Shown here: one piece after another, positions 52,456 through 59,934 of the stretch
How positions within the stretch are numbered: the stretch's first letter is position 1
How the letters are laid out: each line of letters starts with the position of its first letter
DNA from: G963662605 sp963667005
GTDB lineage: Bacteria > Bacteroidota > Ignavibacteria > Ignavibacteriales > Ignavibacteriaceae
Direction: 5' to 3'
DNA length: 64,000 nucleotides
NCBI GenBank assembly: GCA_963667005.1
Contig: OY762937.1
Coordinates: 2,852,001-2,916,000 of the forward strand
Position numbers and translations under genes: made by a program
Notes under the pieces: model-generated
Told to the model about the DNA's origin: nothing
The model's database searches: none
The model's input: the letters and a program-made list of their open reading frames with translations, nothing else

Positions 52456-52965
52456 ATGATAAAGATAAAAATTTCTAACCTGATTGATGGGCATCACGAT
52501 TTTCAATTTAATGGAAATGTGACTGATCTTGAGCTTTCAGAGCCGTTCTGTGATAAGTACGAGCTTGTTGTCGCTTTAGATAAGATTGCCCGGCAGATCA
52601 TTGTGACTGCAAAAGGAGATGTGGACGCCGTATTTGAATGTGACAGATGCGGTGCTGAAACAAGAAAGAAAATTCCTCTTGAATTTCAGGTTGCATACCT
52701 TTCGGATGTACCTGCAGAAAACGAGAAGGAAACAAATGTTGTATATATTACTCCGGAAACCGAATATATCGACCTGTCGTCAGAGATATTCGATTTTGCT
52801 CAGTTAGCAATACCGATGAAACGGCTTTGTTCTGAAGATTGTAAAGGGCTTTGCATAGTCTGCGGAGCTAATCTCAATGAGAAAGATTGCGGTTGCGACA
52901 GAACCAAGGTAGAGCAAGGAAATTTGCCGTTTAGTAATTTGAAAAATTTAATTAACAAAAACTAA
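52456..52965 (+). CDS. DUF177/YceD family protein
   Basis: YceD-type proteins have a role in 23S rRNA accumulation and commonly lie directly before rpmF, as here. The sequence has a paired-cysteine site VFECDRCGAETRKKIPLEFQVAYL near residue 55 and a Cys-rich end (CSEDCKGLCIVCGANLNEKDCGCD). I choose ATG 52456, where the family begins; the frame is open to TTG 52396. About 170 residues. Confidence 0.85.
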   Translation: MIKIKISNLIDGHHDFQFNGNVTDLELSEPFCDKYELVVALDKIARQIIVTAKGDVDAVFECDRCGAETRKKIPLEFQVAYLSDVPAENEKETNVVYITPETEYIDLSSEIFDFAQLAIPMKRLCSEDCKGLCIVCGANLNEKDCGCDRTKVEQGNLPFSNLKNLINKN

Positions 52966-52994
52966 TACCATTAATAACATAGAAGAGTAGATTT

Positions 52995-53177
52995 ATGCCA
53001 AATCCAAAACGTCGAATGTCTAAGACAAGAACGAAAAAACGCAGAACACATTATAAAGCAGTTGCACCTACTTTAAGCAAATGTGATAACTGTGGTGAAC
53101 TCAAAATGGCACATCATGCTTGTCCGTCGTGCGGATATTATGATGGCAAATCAATGTTCATCCCAAAAACGAACTAA
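52995..53177 (+). CDS. rpmF: Ribosomal protein L32
   Basis: Sixty residues: the basic MPNPKRRMSKTRTKKRRTHYK is followed by a zinc ribbon with Cys30, Cys33, Cys43 and Cys46, so this is the zinc-bound form. It stands between yceD-like and plsX genes, a long-conserved order that couples ribosome and membrane lipid synthesis. Confidence 0.96.
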   Translation: MPNPKRRMSKTRTKKRRTHYKAVAPTLSKCDNCGELKMAHHACPSCGYYDGKSMFIPKTN

Positions 53178-53189
53178 TACCTTCCCAAT

Positions 53190-54221
53190 ATGCCGGAAAC
53201 GGTTTCCCAAGAAAAGTGTAGAATTGTTGTAGATGCGATGGGAGGAGATTTTGCTCCTCTCAACTGCATCTTGGGAGCCATAGACGCCCAGAATACACTT
53301 ACATCGTCTGAGATTTATCTTGTCGGGAAGAAAGATGAGATACTATCTATCCTTCAAGAAAAGAATTTACATTTTCCTGAAGAGAGAATTATACCTGCTT
53401 CTGAAGTAATTGAAATGGGTGATTCGCCGACGCTTGCAGTAAAGACTAAAAAAGATTCTTCGATTGTGGTTGGATGCAACCAGGTCAAGAATAAGTTTGC
53501 TCATGCGTTTGTCAGCGCGGGTAATACCGGGGCTATGATGGCAGCTTCAACTTTTATTATCGGACGCATTCCCGGAGTTTCACGTCCAACGATGGGTACT
53601 TTTATGCCTAACGTTAAGGGCATAACTACAATATTCGATGTGGGTGCAAGTGTAGATTCAAAACCCAGTCATCTCGTTGAATATGCCATTATGGGAAGCA
53701 TTTTCGTTAAAGAAATTTATGGCATTGAAAGACCTTCTATCGGACTTCTCAGTGTCGGTGAGGAAGACAGCAAAGGAAACGAAGTTACTCTTTCTGCGTT
53801 TCAGGAATTAAAAAAGATGAATCTGAACTTCAAGGGAAATGTTGAAGGCAGGGACATCTTCAAAGGTACCGTCAATGTTGTTGTTTGCGACGGCTTTGTC
53901 GGTAACATAGTATTGAAGTTTGCTGAAAGCATTCCAAGACTGTTAAAACATCTGCTTGGTGTACAGGCAAAGAAATCTCTTCTTGATATGCTGGTGATCG
54001 GACTTTCAAAGGGTGCTTTGAAGAGGGCATTAACAAGCACCGATTATCAGGAGTATGGCGGAACCCCGCTATTAGGTGTTAACGGCATAAGCATTATCGG
54101 ACATGGCTCAAGTTCTCCAAAAGCCATTAAGAATATGGTTTTGCGTGCTTATGAAATGTATGAAAAGAACATCGTAGAAAAAATTGGGGTTTCGATTAAA
54201 GAAATTACGAGTGTGAAATAA
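53190..54221 (+). CDS. plsX: Phosphate acyltransferase (PlsX)
   Basis: Converts acyl-ACP to acyl-phosphate, the first donor for phosphatidic acid synthesis. IVVDAMGGDFAPLNCILGAIDA at the N-terminus, HAFVSAGNTGAMMAAS near 105 and VVVCDGFVGNIVLKFAE near 230 are family hallmarks, as is GTPLLGVNG near the end. At 343 residues it is complete. It follows rpmF by 12 bases and precedes fabH. Confidence 0.95.
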   Translation: MPETVSQEKCRIVVDAMGGDFAPLNCILGAIDAQNTLTSSEIYLVGKKDEILSILQEKNLHFPEERIIPASEVIEMGDSPTLAVKTKKDSSIVVGCNQVKNKFAHAFVSAGNTGAMMAASTFIIGRIPGVSRPTMGTFMPNVKGITTIFDVGASVDSKPSHLVEYAIMGSIFVKEIYGIERPSIGLLSVGEEDSKGNEVTLSAFQELKKMNLNFKGNVEGRDIFKGTVNVVVCDGFVGNIVLKFAESIPRLLKHLLGVQAKKSLLDMLVIGLSKGALKRALTSTDYQEYGGTPLLGVNGISIIGHGSSSPKAIKNMVLRAYEMYEKNIVEKIGVSIKEITSVK

Positions 54222-54230
54222 GGATTGATA

Positions 54231-55232
54231 ATGGAAAATAGAAAATATAACGCTATGATAACCGGCGTGGGTATGTACGTGCCGGAAAAAATATACGATA
54301 ATAAGTTTTTTGAAGAACGTATTGAGACATCTGATGAATGGATTACAACCCGAACCGGAATCAAAGAAAGACATATACTGGAAAAGGGCGGCACAAGCAT
54401 TTTGGCAACTAAAGCAGCCGAAGATCTCATTCAATCTAAAAATCTCGATGTAAACGAAATTGATATAATTATTGTTGCGACAATAACTCCGGATATGTTT
54501 TTCCCTAATACCGCCTGCCTGGTACAAAATAACATTCAAGCAAAAAATGCATGGGCATTCGACTTATCAGCAGCCTGCTCCGGATTTTTGTTTGCATTAC
54601 AGACCGGTGCTTCTTTCATCGAATCCGGAAGATATAAAAAAGTTATGGTAATCGGCGCAGATAAAATGAGCGCTATTACCGATTACACTGATCGCAACAC
54701 CTGTATTTTATTTGGTGATGCTGCAAGTGCAGTACTCCTTGAACCGACAGAAAATCCTGAGATGGGTCTTATTGATTCCATATTGCACGTTGACGGCAGC
54801 GGTCAGGAATCGCTTTATATGAAAGGCGGCGGAAGCTTAAACCCTTCATCTCATGAGACTGTAGACAACAAAATGCACTACATTTATCAGGATGGTAAAG
54901 CAGTATTCAAAGTTGCAGTTAAGGGTATGGCAGATGTTTCCTATGATATCATGCAGAAGAACAATTTAAAGTCCGATGACGTTGCATATTTAGTTCCTCA
55001 TCAGGCAAACTTGAGAATCATTGATTCAACAGCTAAGCGTATGGGTGTAACAATGGATAAAGTCATGATCAATATCCAGAAATTCGGTAATACGACAGCC
55101 GCAACGATTCCACTTTGTTTATGCGAATATTATCGTGCTGGTAAAATTAAAAAAGGTGATAAACTGATTCTCGCTGCATTTGGTGCAGGCTACTCATGGG
55201 GTTCAGGTTATTTAGTTTGGAGTATGGACTAA
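54231..55232 (+). CDS. fabH: 3-oxoacyl-ACP synthase III (FabH)
   Basis: Starts fatty acid synthesis by condensing acetyl-CoA (or a branched primer) with malonyl-ACP. The catalytic triad is visible: Cys116 in DLSAACSGFLFAL, His in VPHQANLRI and Asn in KFGNTTAATIP; the C-terminal glycines GAGYSWGSG are typical. ATG 54231 with AGGA upstream is preferred to TTG 54225; length 333. The stop overlaps the fabD start by one base. Confidence 0.95.
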   Translation: MENRKYNAMITGVGMYVPEKIYDNKFFEERIETSDEWITTRTGIKERHILEKGGTSILATKAAEDLIQSKNLDVNEIDIIIVATITPDMFFPNTACLVQNNIQAKNAWAFDLSAACSGFLFALQTGASFIESGRYKKVMVIGADKMSAITDYTDRNTCILFGDAASAVLLEPTENPEMGLIDSILHVDGSGQESLYMKGGGSLNPSSHETVDNKMHYIYQDGKAVFKVAVKGMADVSYDIMQKNNLKSDDVAYLVPHQANLRIIDSTAKRMGVTMDKVMINIQKFGNTTAATIPLCLCEYYRAGKIKKGDKLILAAFGAGYSWGSGYLVWSMD

Positions 55233-56146
55233 TGGGTAAAAGAGCATTTGTATTCCCTGGTCAGGGCGCTCAATATGTAGGCATGGCCAAAGATTTATTT
55301 GAAAACTCTGCCGAAGCTAAAGAAATGATTCTTATGGCAGATGACGTTCTCGGTTTCAAACTCTCACAGATCATGTTTGAAGGCCCGGAAGAAGAATTAA
55401 AGCAGACAAAGTATACTCAACCAGCTATCTTTTTGCATAGTGTGGTTTTATCAAGCTTAATCAGAACTCTCGATTTTGATGGTGCTGCAGGCCACTCATT
55501 AGGCGAATATTCGGCTTTAGTTGCCGCAGGTGCAATTCAGTTTCAGGACGCTCTGAAACTCGTCAGTTTCCGTGGTAACGCAATGCAGGAATCCGGTGTA
55601 TTGTCACCTGGAACCATGGCGGCTGTAATCGGTCTGGCTGATGCAAAAGTTGAAGAAGCATGCTCAGAAGCATCGAGCGTTGGAATCGTACAATGTGCGA
55701 ATTTCAATTCTCCAGGCCAGATTGTAATTTCCGGTTCAATTGACGGCGTAAGAAAAGCCATGGAGCTTTGCAAAGCTAAAGGCGCAAAAGTTGTTAAGGA
55801 ACTGGTTGTCAGCGGAGCATTTCATTCACCACTGATGCAATTTGCCAAAGACAAACTGAGTTCTGAACTCAACAACTTTTCGTTCACTGATATTAAAAAA
55901 CCAGTGTATGCAAACGTCTCGGCATTAGCTGAAACGGCTAAAGACGACATTAAAGAAGCACTTTTTCAGCAGGTAACCGCTCCTGTATTGTGGGAATCCA
56001 CAATTAAAAACATGGTGGCAGACGGATTTACCGATTTTGTTGAAATCGGCCCAGGTAAAGTTCTTCAGGGATTGATAAAAAGAATTAAACCGGACGCGGT
56101 ATGCATCGGTATTGATAAATTTCAAGATGTGGACTCTTACAGATGA
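55232..56146 (+). CDS. fabD: Malonyl-CoA:ACP transacylase (FabD)
   Basis: Loads malonate on ACP. FVFPGQGAQYVGM opens the protein, the nucleophile Ser89 sits in GHSLGE, and GAFHSPLM near residue 195 carries the catalytic His. 304 residues is usual. An upstream in-frame ATG at 55196 lies inside fabH and is rejected. Its last four bases overlap the next gene (ATGA). Confidence 0.95.
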   Translation: MGKRAFVFPGQGAQYVGMAKDLFENSAEAKEMILMADDVLGFKLSQIMFEGPEEELKQTKYTQPAIFLHSVVLSSLIRTLDFDGAAGHSLGEYSALVAAGAIQFQDALKLVSFRGNAMQESGVLSPGTMAAVIGLADAKVEEACSEASSVGIVQCANFNSPGQIVISGSIDGVRKAMELCKAKGAKVVKELVVSGAFHSPLMQFAKDKLSSELNNFSFTDIKKPVYANVSALAETAKDDIKEALFQQVTAPVLWESTIKNMVADGFTDFVEIGPGKVLQGLIKRIKPDAVCIGIDKFQDVDSYR

Positions 56147-56730
56147 TGAAAGATGAATTGTCCTTTGAGGTTAACGGATTAAAAATAGATCCTGCAATCT
56201 TCACGTTTATATTCGGGTGCAAATGCAACGGTCAATGCTGCCATTATGGCGTGTATACCGATTTAAAAGAGCACGAACTTATCATGAGCCTTAAAGATCG
56301 TCTTATTCCATTGATGGATGAAACCCAGACGAAAAATATTGAGGACTGGTTTGAAGAACCTGAAAAGGATGAAGACTTTGATTCGGGTGTTGCCGTAGGA
56401 ACCGAGCTTTACAATAAGAAATGTGTTTTTCTTGATAAAGACGGCCTCTGCATTATTCAGCGCCTTGCTATTAATGAAGGTGCCCATCCGTGGAAGTACA
56501 AACCTTTGTACTGTATTCTATTTCCGCTTACCATTTTCGAAGGTGCTCTTACCATCGATTATGAACACATGGATAGACTGAGTCACTGCAACAAGGACGG
56601 CAAACATACAACAAGCATCTATGAGTACTGTCGCAATGAGCTTACCCATTTATTCGGCGAAGAAGGTATGGTTAAACTTGACGCGTATGCGAAAGAAGTA
56701 TTGGCAAATGCACACAAAGAAGGAATGTAA
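56143..56730 (+). CDS. DUF3109-like cysteine-rich protein inside the fatty acid cluster
   Basis: The 195 residues contain four cysteine groups: FGCKCNGQCCHYGVY near residue 25, KCVFLDKDGLCIIQ near 95, LYCILFPLTIF near 125 and SHCNKD near 150, the pattern of DUF3109/YkgJ-like proteins that are thought to bind metal or an Fe-S cluster. No enzymatic role is known to me. The start overlaps the end of fabD, and fabG follows after three bases, so it is translated as part of the fatty acid operon. Confidence 0.8.
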   Translation: MMKDELSFEVNGLKIDPAIFTFIFGCKCNGQCCHYGVYTDLKEHELIMSLKDRLIPLMDETQTKNIEDWFEEPEKDEDFDSGVAVGTELYNKKCVFLDKDGLCIIQRLAINEGAHPWKYKPLYCILFPLTIFEGALTIDYEHMDRLSHCNKDGKHTTSIYEYCRNELTHLFGEEGMVKLDAYAKEVLANAHKEGM

Positions 56731-56733
56731 TTA

Positions 56734-57474
56734 ATGTTTAATGATAAAGTCGCATTAGTAACCGGCGGTTCAAGAGGAATAGGGAAGGCCATTACAAAGC
56801 ACTTGGCCGAGCTGGGTGCAACGGTTGTGTTTACCTATGTCAGCTCAGATGCCGCAGCTCAGGCTTTTGTTGATGAATCTGCCGAAAAAGGGCTTAAAAT
56901 CCATGCTTTCAAGGCAGATGGCGGAAGCATCGCAGCTGCAGAACAATGCATCAATTTTCTCTTGGAAAAGTTTGGACGTTTAGATATTTTAGTGAATAAT
57001 GCAGGGATTACACGGGATGGTTTGATCCTGAGAATGTCTGAAAACGACTTCGACAGCGTTATTAACAGCAATTTAAAAAGTGTGTTCAATTACACAAAAT
57101 ATGCCATCAAACAAATGGCATCACAACGTTCCGGAAAAATCATCAACATTTCTTCCGTCGTGGGAATAAATGGAAATCCGGGACAGTCAAATTATTGCGC
57201 TTCTAAGGCCGGCGTCCTTGGTTTTACAAAATCAATCGCCAAAGAAATTGCCAGCAGAAGCATCACGGTCAATGCTATAGCTCCGGGCTTTATAGCAAGT
57301 GATATGACTGATAAGCTTAATGAAAAGCAAAAAGAAGCTATCGTATCACAAATACCTCTGAAAAGAATTGGAATGGCTGAAGAAATTGCTTACGCAGTCG
57401 CCTTTTTAGCCTCTGATAATGCAAACTACATCACTGGTCAAGTCCTCGTCGTTGACGGTGGATTAGTTATGTGA
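56734..57474 (+). CDS. fabG: 3-oxoacyl-ACP reductase (FabG)
   Basis: NADPH-dependent SDR of fatty acid elongation. TGGSRGIGKAI is at residues 10-20, NNAGITRDGL near 88 and the catalytic Ser with YCASK near 150. IAPGFIASDMTDKL and the terminal YITGQVLVVDGGLVM are FabG-typical. 246 residues. It lies between the Cys-rich gene and acpP. Confidence 0.93.
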   Translation: MFNDKVALVTGGSRGIGKAITKHLAELGATVVFTYVSSDAAAQAFVDESAEKGLKIHAFKADGGSIAAAEQCINFLLEKFGRLDILVNNAGITRDGLILRMSENDFDSVINSNLKSVFNYTKYAIKQMASQRSGKIINISSVVGINGNPGQSNYCASKAGVLGFTKSIAKEIASRSITVNAIAPGFIASDMTDKLNEKQKEAIVSQIPLKRIGMAEEIAYAVAFLASDNANYITGQVLVVDGGLVM

Positions 57475-57521
57475 TAATTTTTTTAATGTTTATATTTCTT
57501 AACAAAATAATGGAGTCCTAA

Positions 57522-57755
57522 ATGAACGTTGAAGCAAAAGTAAAAGAAATCATCGCTGACAAGTTGCGCGTTGATGAAGCTCAGGTTGTACCGGAAGCAT
57601 CATTCACAAACGATCTCGGTGCTGATTCACTTGATATCGTAGATTTAATTATGGCTTTCGAAGCTGAATTCGGCATCGAAATTCCAGCTGAAGACGGAGA
57701 AAAAATCTCTACAGTTGGCGACGCTGTAAAATATCTATCAGAAAAATTAGCTTAA
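57522..57755 (+). CDS. acpP: Acyl carrier protein
   Basis: Seventy-seven acidic residues with the phosphopantetheine site Ser36 in LGADSLDIVDLIMAFE. GGAGTCC is upstream of the ATG. A strong terminator follows, so ACP can be made in excess of the genes behind it. Confidence 0.97.
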   Translation: MNVEAKVKEIIADKLRVDEAQVVPEASFTNDLGADSLDIVDLIMAFEAEFGIEIPAEDGEKISTVGDAVKYLSEKLA

Positions 57756-57764
57756 TTATATACG

Positions 57765-57801
57765 CTGTCATCCTGATATGAAGTCAGGATGACAGTTTTT
57801 T
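57765..57801 (+). terminator. Terminator/attenuator between acpP and fabF
   Basis: CTGTCATCCTGA and TCAGGATGACAG form a perfect twelve-pair stem with a seven-base loop, followed by six T. fabF begins about 25 bases later, so some read-through or a further start is needed for it. Confidence 0.92.
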
Positions 57802-57825
57802 ATTAATTTTTTGCGGGTTTAAAGT

Positions 57826-59079
57826 ATGCCTTTCGGAAGGCGAGTGGTTGTTACGGGAATGGGAGCCGTTACACCTATCGGAAATACGCTTCAGGAGTTT
57901 TGGAGTGGTCTGATTTCCGGCAAAAATGGTATCGGGTTGATATCTAAATTTGATACAACGAATTTTGATACCAAATTTGCTGCTGAAGTTAAGAACTTCA
58001 ATCCGGAAGCATTTATTGACGGTAAAGCTGTACGGAGACTTGACCTGTTTGCACAATTTGCTATTGCAAGTTCGCAGATGGCCATCGATGACTCGCAAAT
58101 TGACCTATCTAAAATTGACAGTACCCGTGCAGGTGTCGTTTATGGAAGCGGTATCGGCGGTGTACAAACCTTTCAGGATGTCTGCTTTTCTTATTTCTCC
58201 AGTAAAAAACCTCAAAAGATCAGTCCGTTTTTTATCACGATGATGATTCCCGATATAGCAGCCGGGCATATATCCATGAGATTCGGTCTCAAAGGTCCGA
58301 ACTACTCAACGGTATCTGCTTGCGCTACTTCATCACACGCTATTGCCGATGCTTTTATGCTTGTTCAGAGAGGTACGGCCGACATTATGGTTTGCGGCGG
58401 TGCTGAAGCACCGATAACCGAGTTGTCAATCGGCGGATTCAATTCAATGCGTGCTTTGTCAACATGGAATGAACGCTATACAGAGGCATCTCGTCCGTTT
58501 GATAAGGATAGAAGCGGTTTTGTTATGGGAGAGGGCAGCGGTTCCTTAATACTTGAAGAACTGGAGCATGCACTGAACCGGGGCGCACATATTTACGCTG
58601 AGATTGCCGGTATAGGCGTTACGGCAGATGCACATCATATTACAGCTCCTGACCCCACTGGTGACGGTGCGGCCAGATCTATGAGAAGCGCAGTCGCTGA
58701 TGCCGGATTAGAACTTACCGACGTTGATTATATCAATGCTCATGGTACTTCAACACCCTATAATGATGTCACCGAAACCAAAGCTATTAAGGCTGTTTTT
58801 GGTGAACATGCATATTCCCTGGCTGTGAATTCCATCAAATCTATGACCGGACATTTACTGGGAGCGGCTGGTGGTATAGAAGCTATTGCCACAGTAATGT
58901 CTGTAGCCAATGATATTATTCCACCAACAATAAACTATTCTACTCCTGATCCTGAGTGTGATTTATTTTACTGCCCAAGTACAGCGGTTCAACGCACCGT
59001 GAATGTTGCATTAAGCAATACGTTCGGTTTTGGCGGCCATAATGCCACATTATTATTCAAAAAATTCAAAGGGGCTTAG
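57826..59079 (+). CDS. fabF: 3-oxoacyl-ACP synthase II (FabF)
   Basis: Elongates acyl chains by condensation with malonyl-ACP. The nucleophile lies in STVSACATSSHA near residue 165, the two catalytic histidines in NAHGTSTPYND near 305 and TGHLLGAAGG near 342, and the end NTFGFGGHNATLLF is conserved. 417 residues. rnc starts directly after its stop. Confidence 0.95.
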   Translation: MPFGRRVVVTGMGAVTPIGNTLQEFWSGLISGKNGIGLISKFDTTNFDTKFAAEVKNFNPEAFIDGKAVRRLDLFAQFAIASSQMAIDDSQIDLSKIDSTRAGVVYGSGIGGVQTFQDVCFSYFSSKKPQKISPFFITMMIPDIAAGHISMRFGLKGPNYSTVSACATSSHAIADAFMLVQRGTADIMVCGGAEAPITELSIGGFNSMRALSTWNERYTEASRPFDKDRSGFVMGEGSGSLILEELEHALNRGAHIYAEIAGIGVTADAHHITAPDPTGDGAARSMRSAVADAGLELTDVDYINAHGTSTPYNDVTETKAIKAVFGEHAYSLAVNSIKSMTGHLLGAAGGIEAIATVMSVANDIIPPTINYSTPDPECDLFYCPSTAVQRTVNVALSNTFGFGGHNATLLFKKFKGA

Positions 59080-59847
59080 GTGTTTAATCTTCTCCGTAAA
59101 GTTTTCCAATTATTTCGCTCGCATGAAAAAGTTGCTAAGGAGAGAATTAAAAAACTTGAAAAGATTATCAGTCACAAAATTGACAAGCCCGCACTTTTCC
59201 TCGAAGCTTTAACACATCGTTCTGTATTAGATTCAAAAAGATTTAAGACCTCAAACGAACGTCTTGAATTTCTCGGCGATGCAGTTCTCGGATTTATTGT
59301 AGCAAGAGAACTGTACCATCGTTTTCCGGAAAAGGACGAAGGTTATTTGACCAAGACCCGCTCAAATTTTGTCAACAAGAACTCGCTATTTGAAGCCGGT
59401 AAACGGATAGAGTTACAGAACCTGTTATTTATCAATAGCGATTTAATGAACAGCGGAAATTTCGGACAAAAGACCGTTGTCTCAGATGCTTTTGAAGCCC
59501 TTATCGGCGCTATTTACCTTGTTAACGGGTTTGATGTTACGGTCAATTTTATAAAACGATATGTTGTAGAACCTAATTTCCAGCTTAAACTCCATCTGAT
59601 TGACGAGAATTTCAAGAGTCAATTGTTAGAATTAGCACAGTCGGTTAAGTTAGATATCCCCAGATATTATGTTATTTTGGAAGAAGGCCCCGAACATGAC
59701 AGAGTATTTACTGTTGAAGCACGAATCGGAACAACTACACTCGGTACCGGTAAAGGTAAGAATAAGAAAGCGGCTGAGCAGGAAGCAGCACGTCAGGCTC
59801 TTGCAGTTTTCTCCCAAACAATGCAGCCCAAAACAAATCCCGAATAA
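59080..59847 (+). CDS. rnc: Ribonuclease III
   Basis: Cuts double-stranded RNA, including rRNA precursors. The signature NERLEFLGDAVLGFIVARELY is near residue 60, with acidic metal ligands there and in DAFEALIGAIY near 145. A double-stranded-RNA-binding domain covers about 175-245, with GKGKNKKAAEQEAARQAL. The start GTG 59080 directly abuts the fabF stop, with AAAGGGG eight bases before it. The basic N-terminal extension gives 255 residues. Confidence 0.94.
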   Translation: MFNLLRKVFQLFRSHEKVAKERIKKLEKIISHKIDKPALFLEALTHRSVLDSKRFKTSNERLEFLGDAVLGFIVARELYHRFPEKDEGYLTKTRSNFVNKNSLFEAGKRIELQNLLFINSDLMNSGNFGQKTVVSDAFEALIGAIYLVNGFDVTVNFIKRYVVEPNFQLKLHLIDENFKSQLLELAQSVKLDIPRYYVILEEGPEHDRVFTVEARIGTTTLGTGKGKNKKAAEQEAARQALAVFSQTMQPKTNPE

Positions 59848-59934
59848 TTTTCCATGACACTATTTCAATAGTGAATAAAATGGTAAATTTCCCTTAATAA
59901 ATCCAACAATTTTTATATTAATAAGTATAATACT

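Noticed and set aside
54108..54539. 143-codon minus-strand frame opposite plsX/fabH
   Set aside because: Shadow frame spanning the junction of two well-identified genes; composition (Phe, Tyr, His, Asn rich) is typical of antisense translation.
59848..59934. Possible glycine riboswitch before gcvP
   Set aside because: Only 87 bases are available, and they show just a small seven-pair hairpin (CACTATT/AATAGTG).
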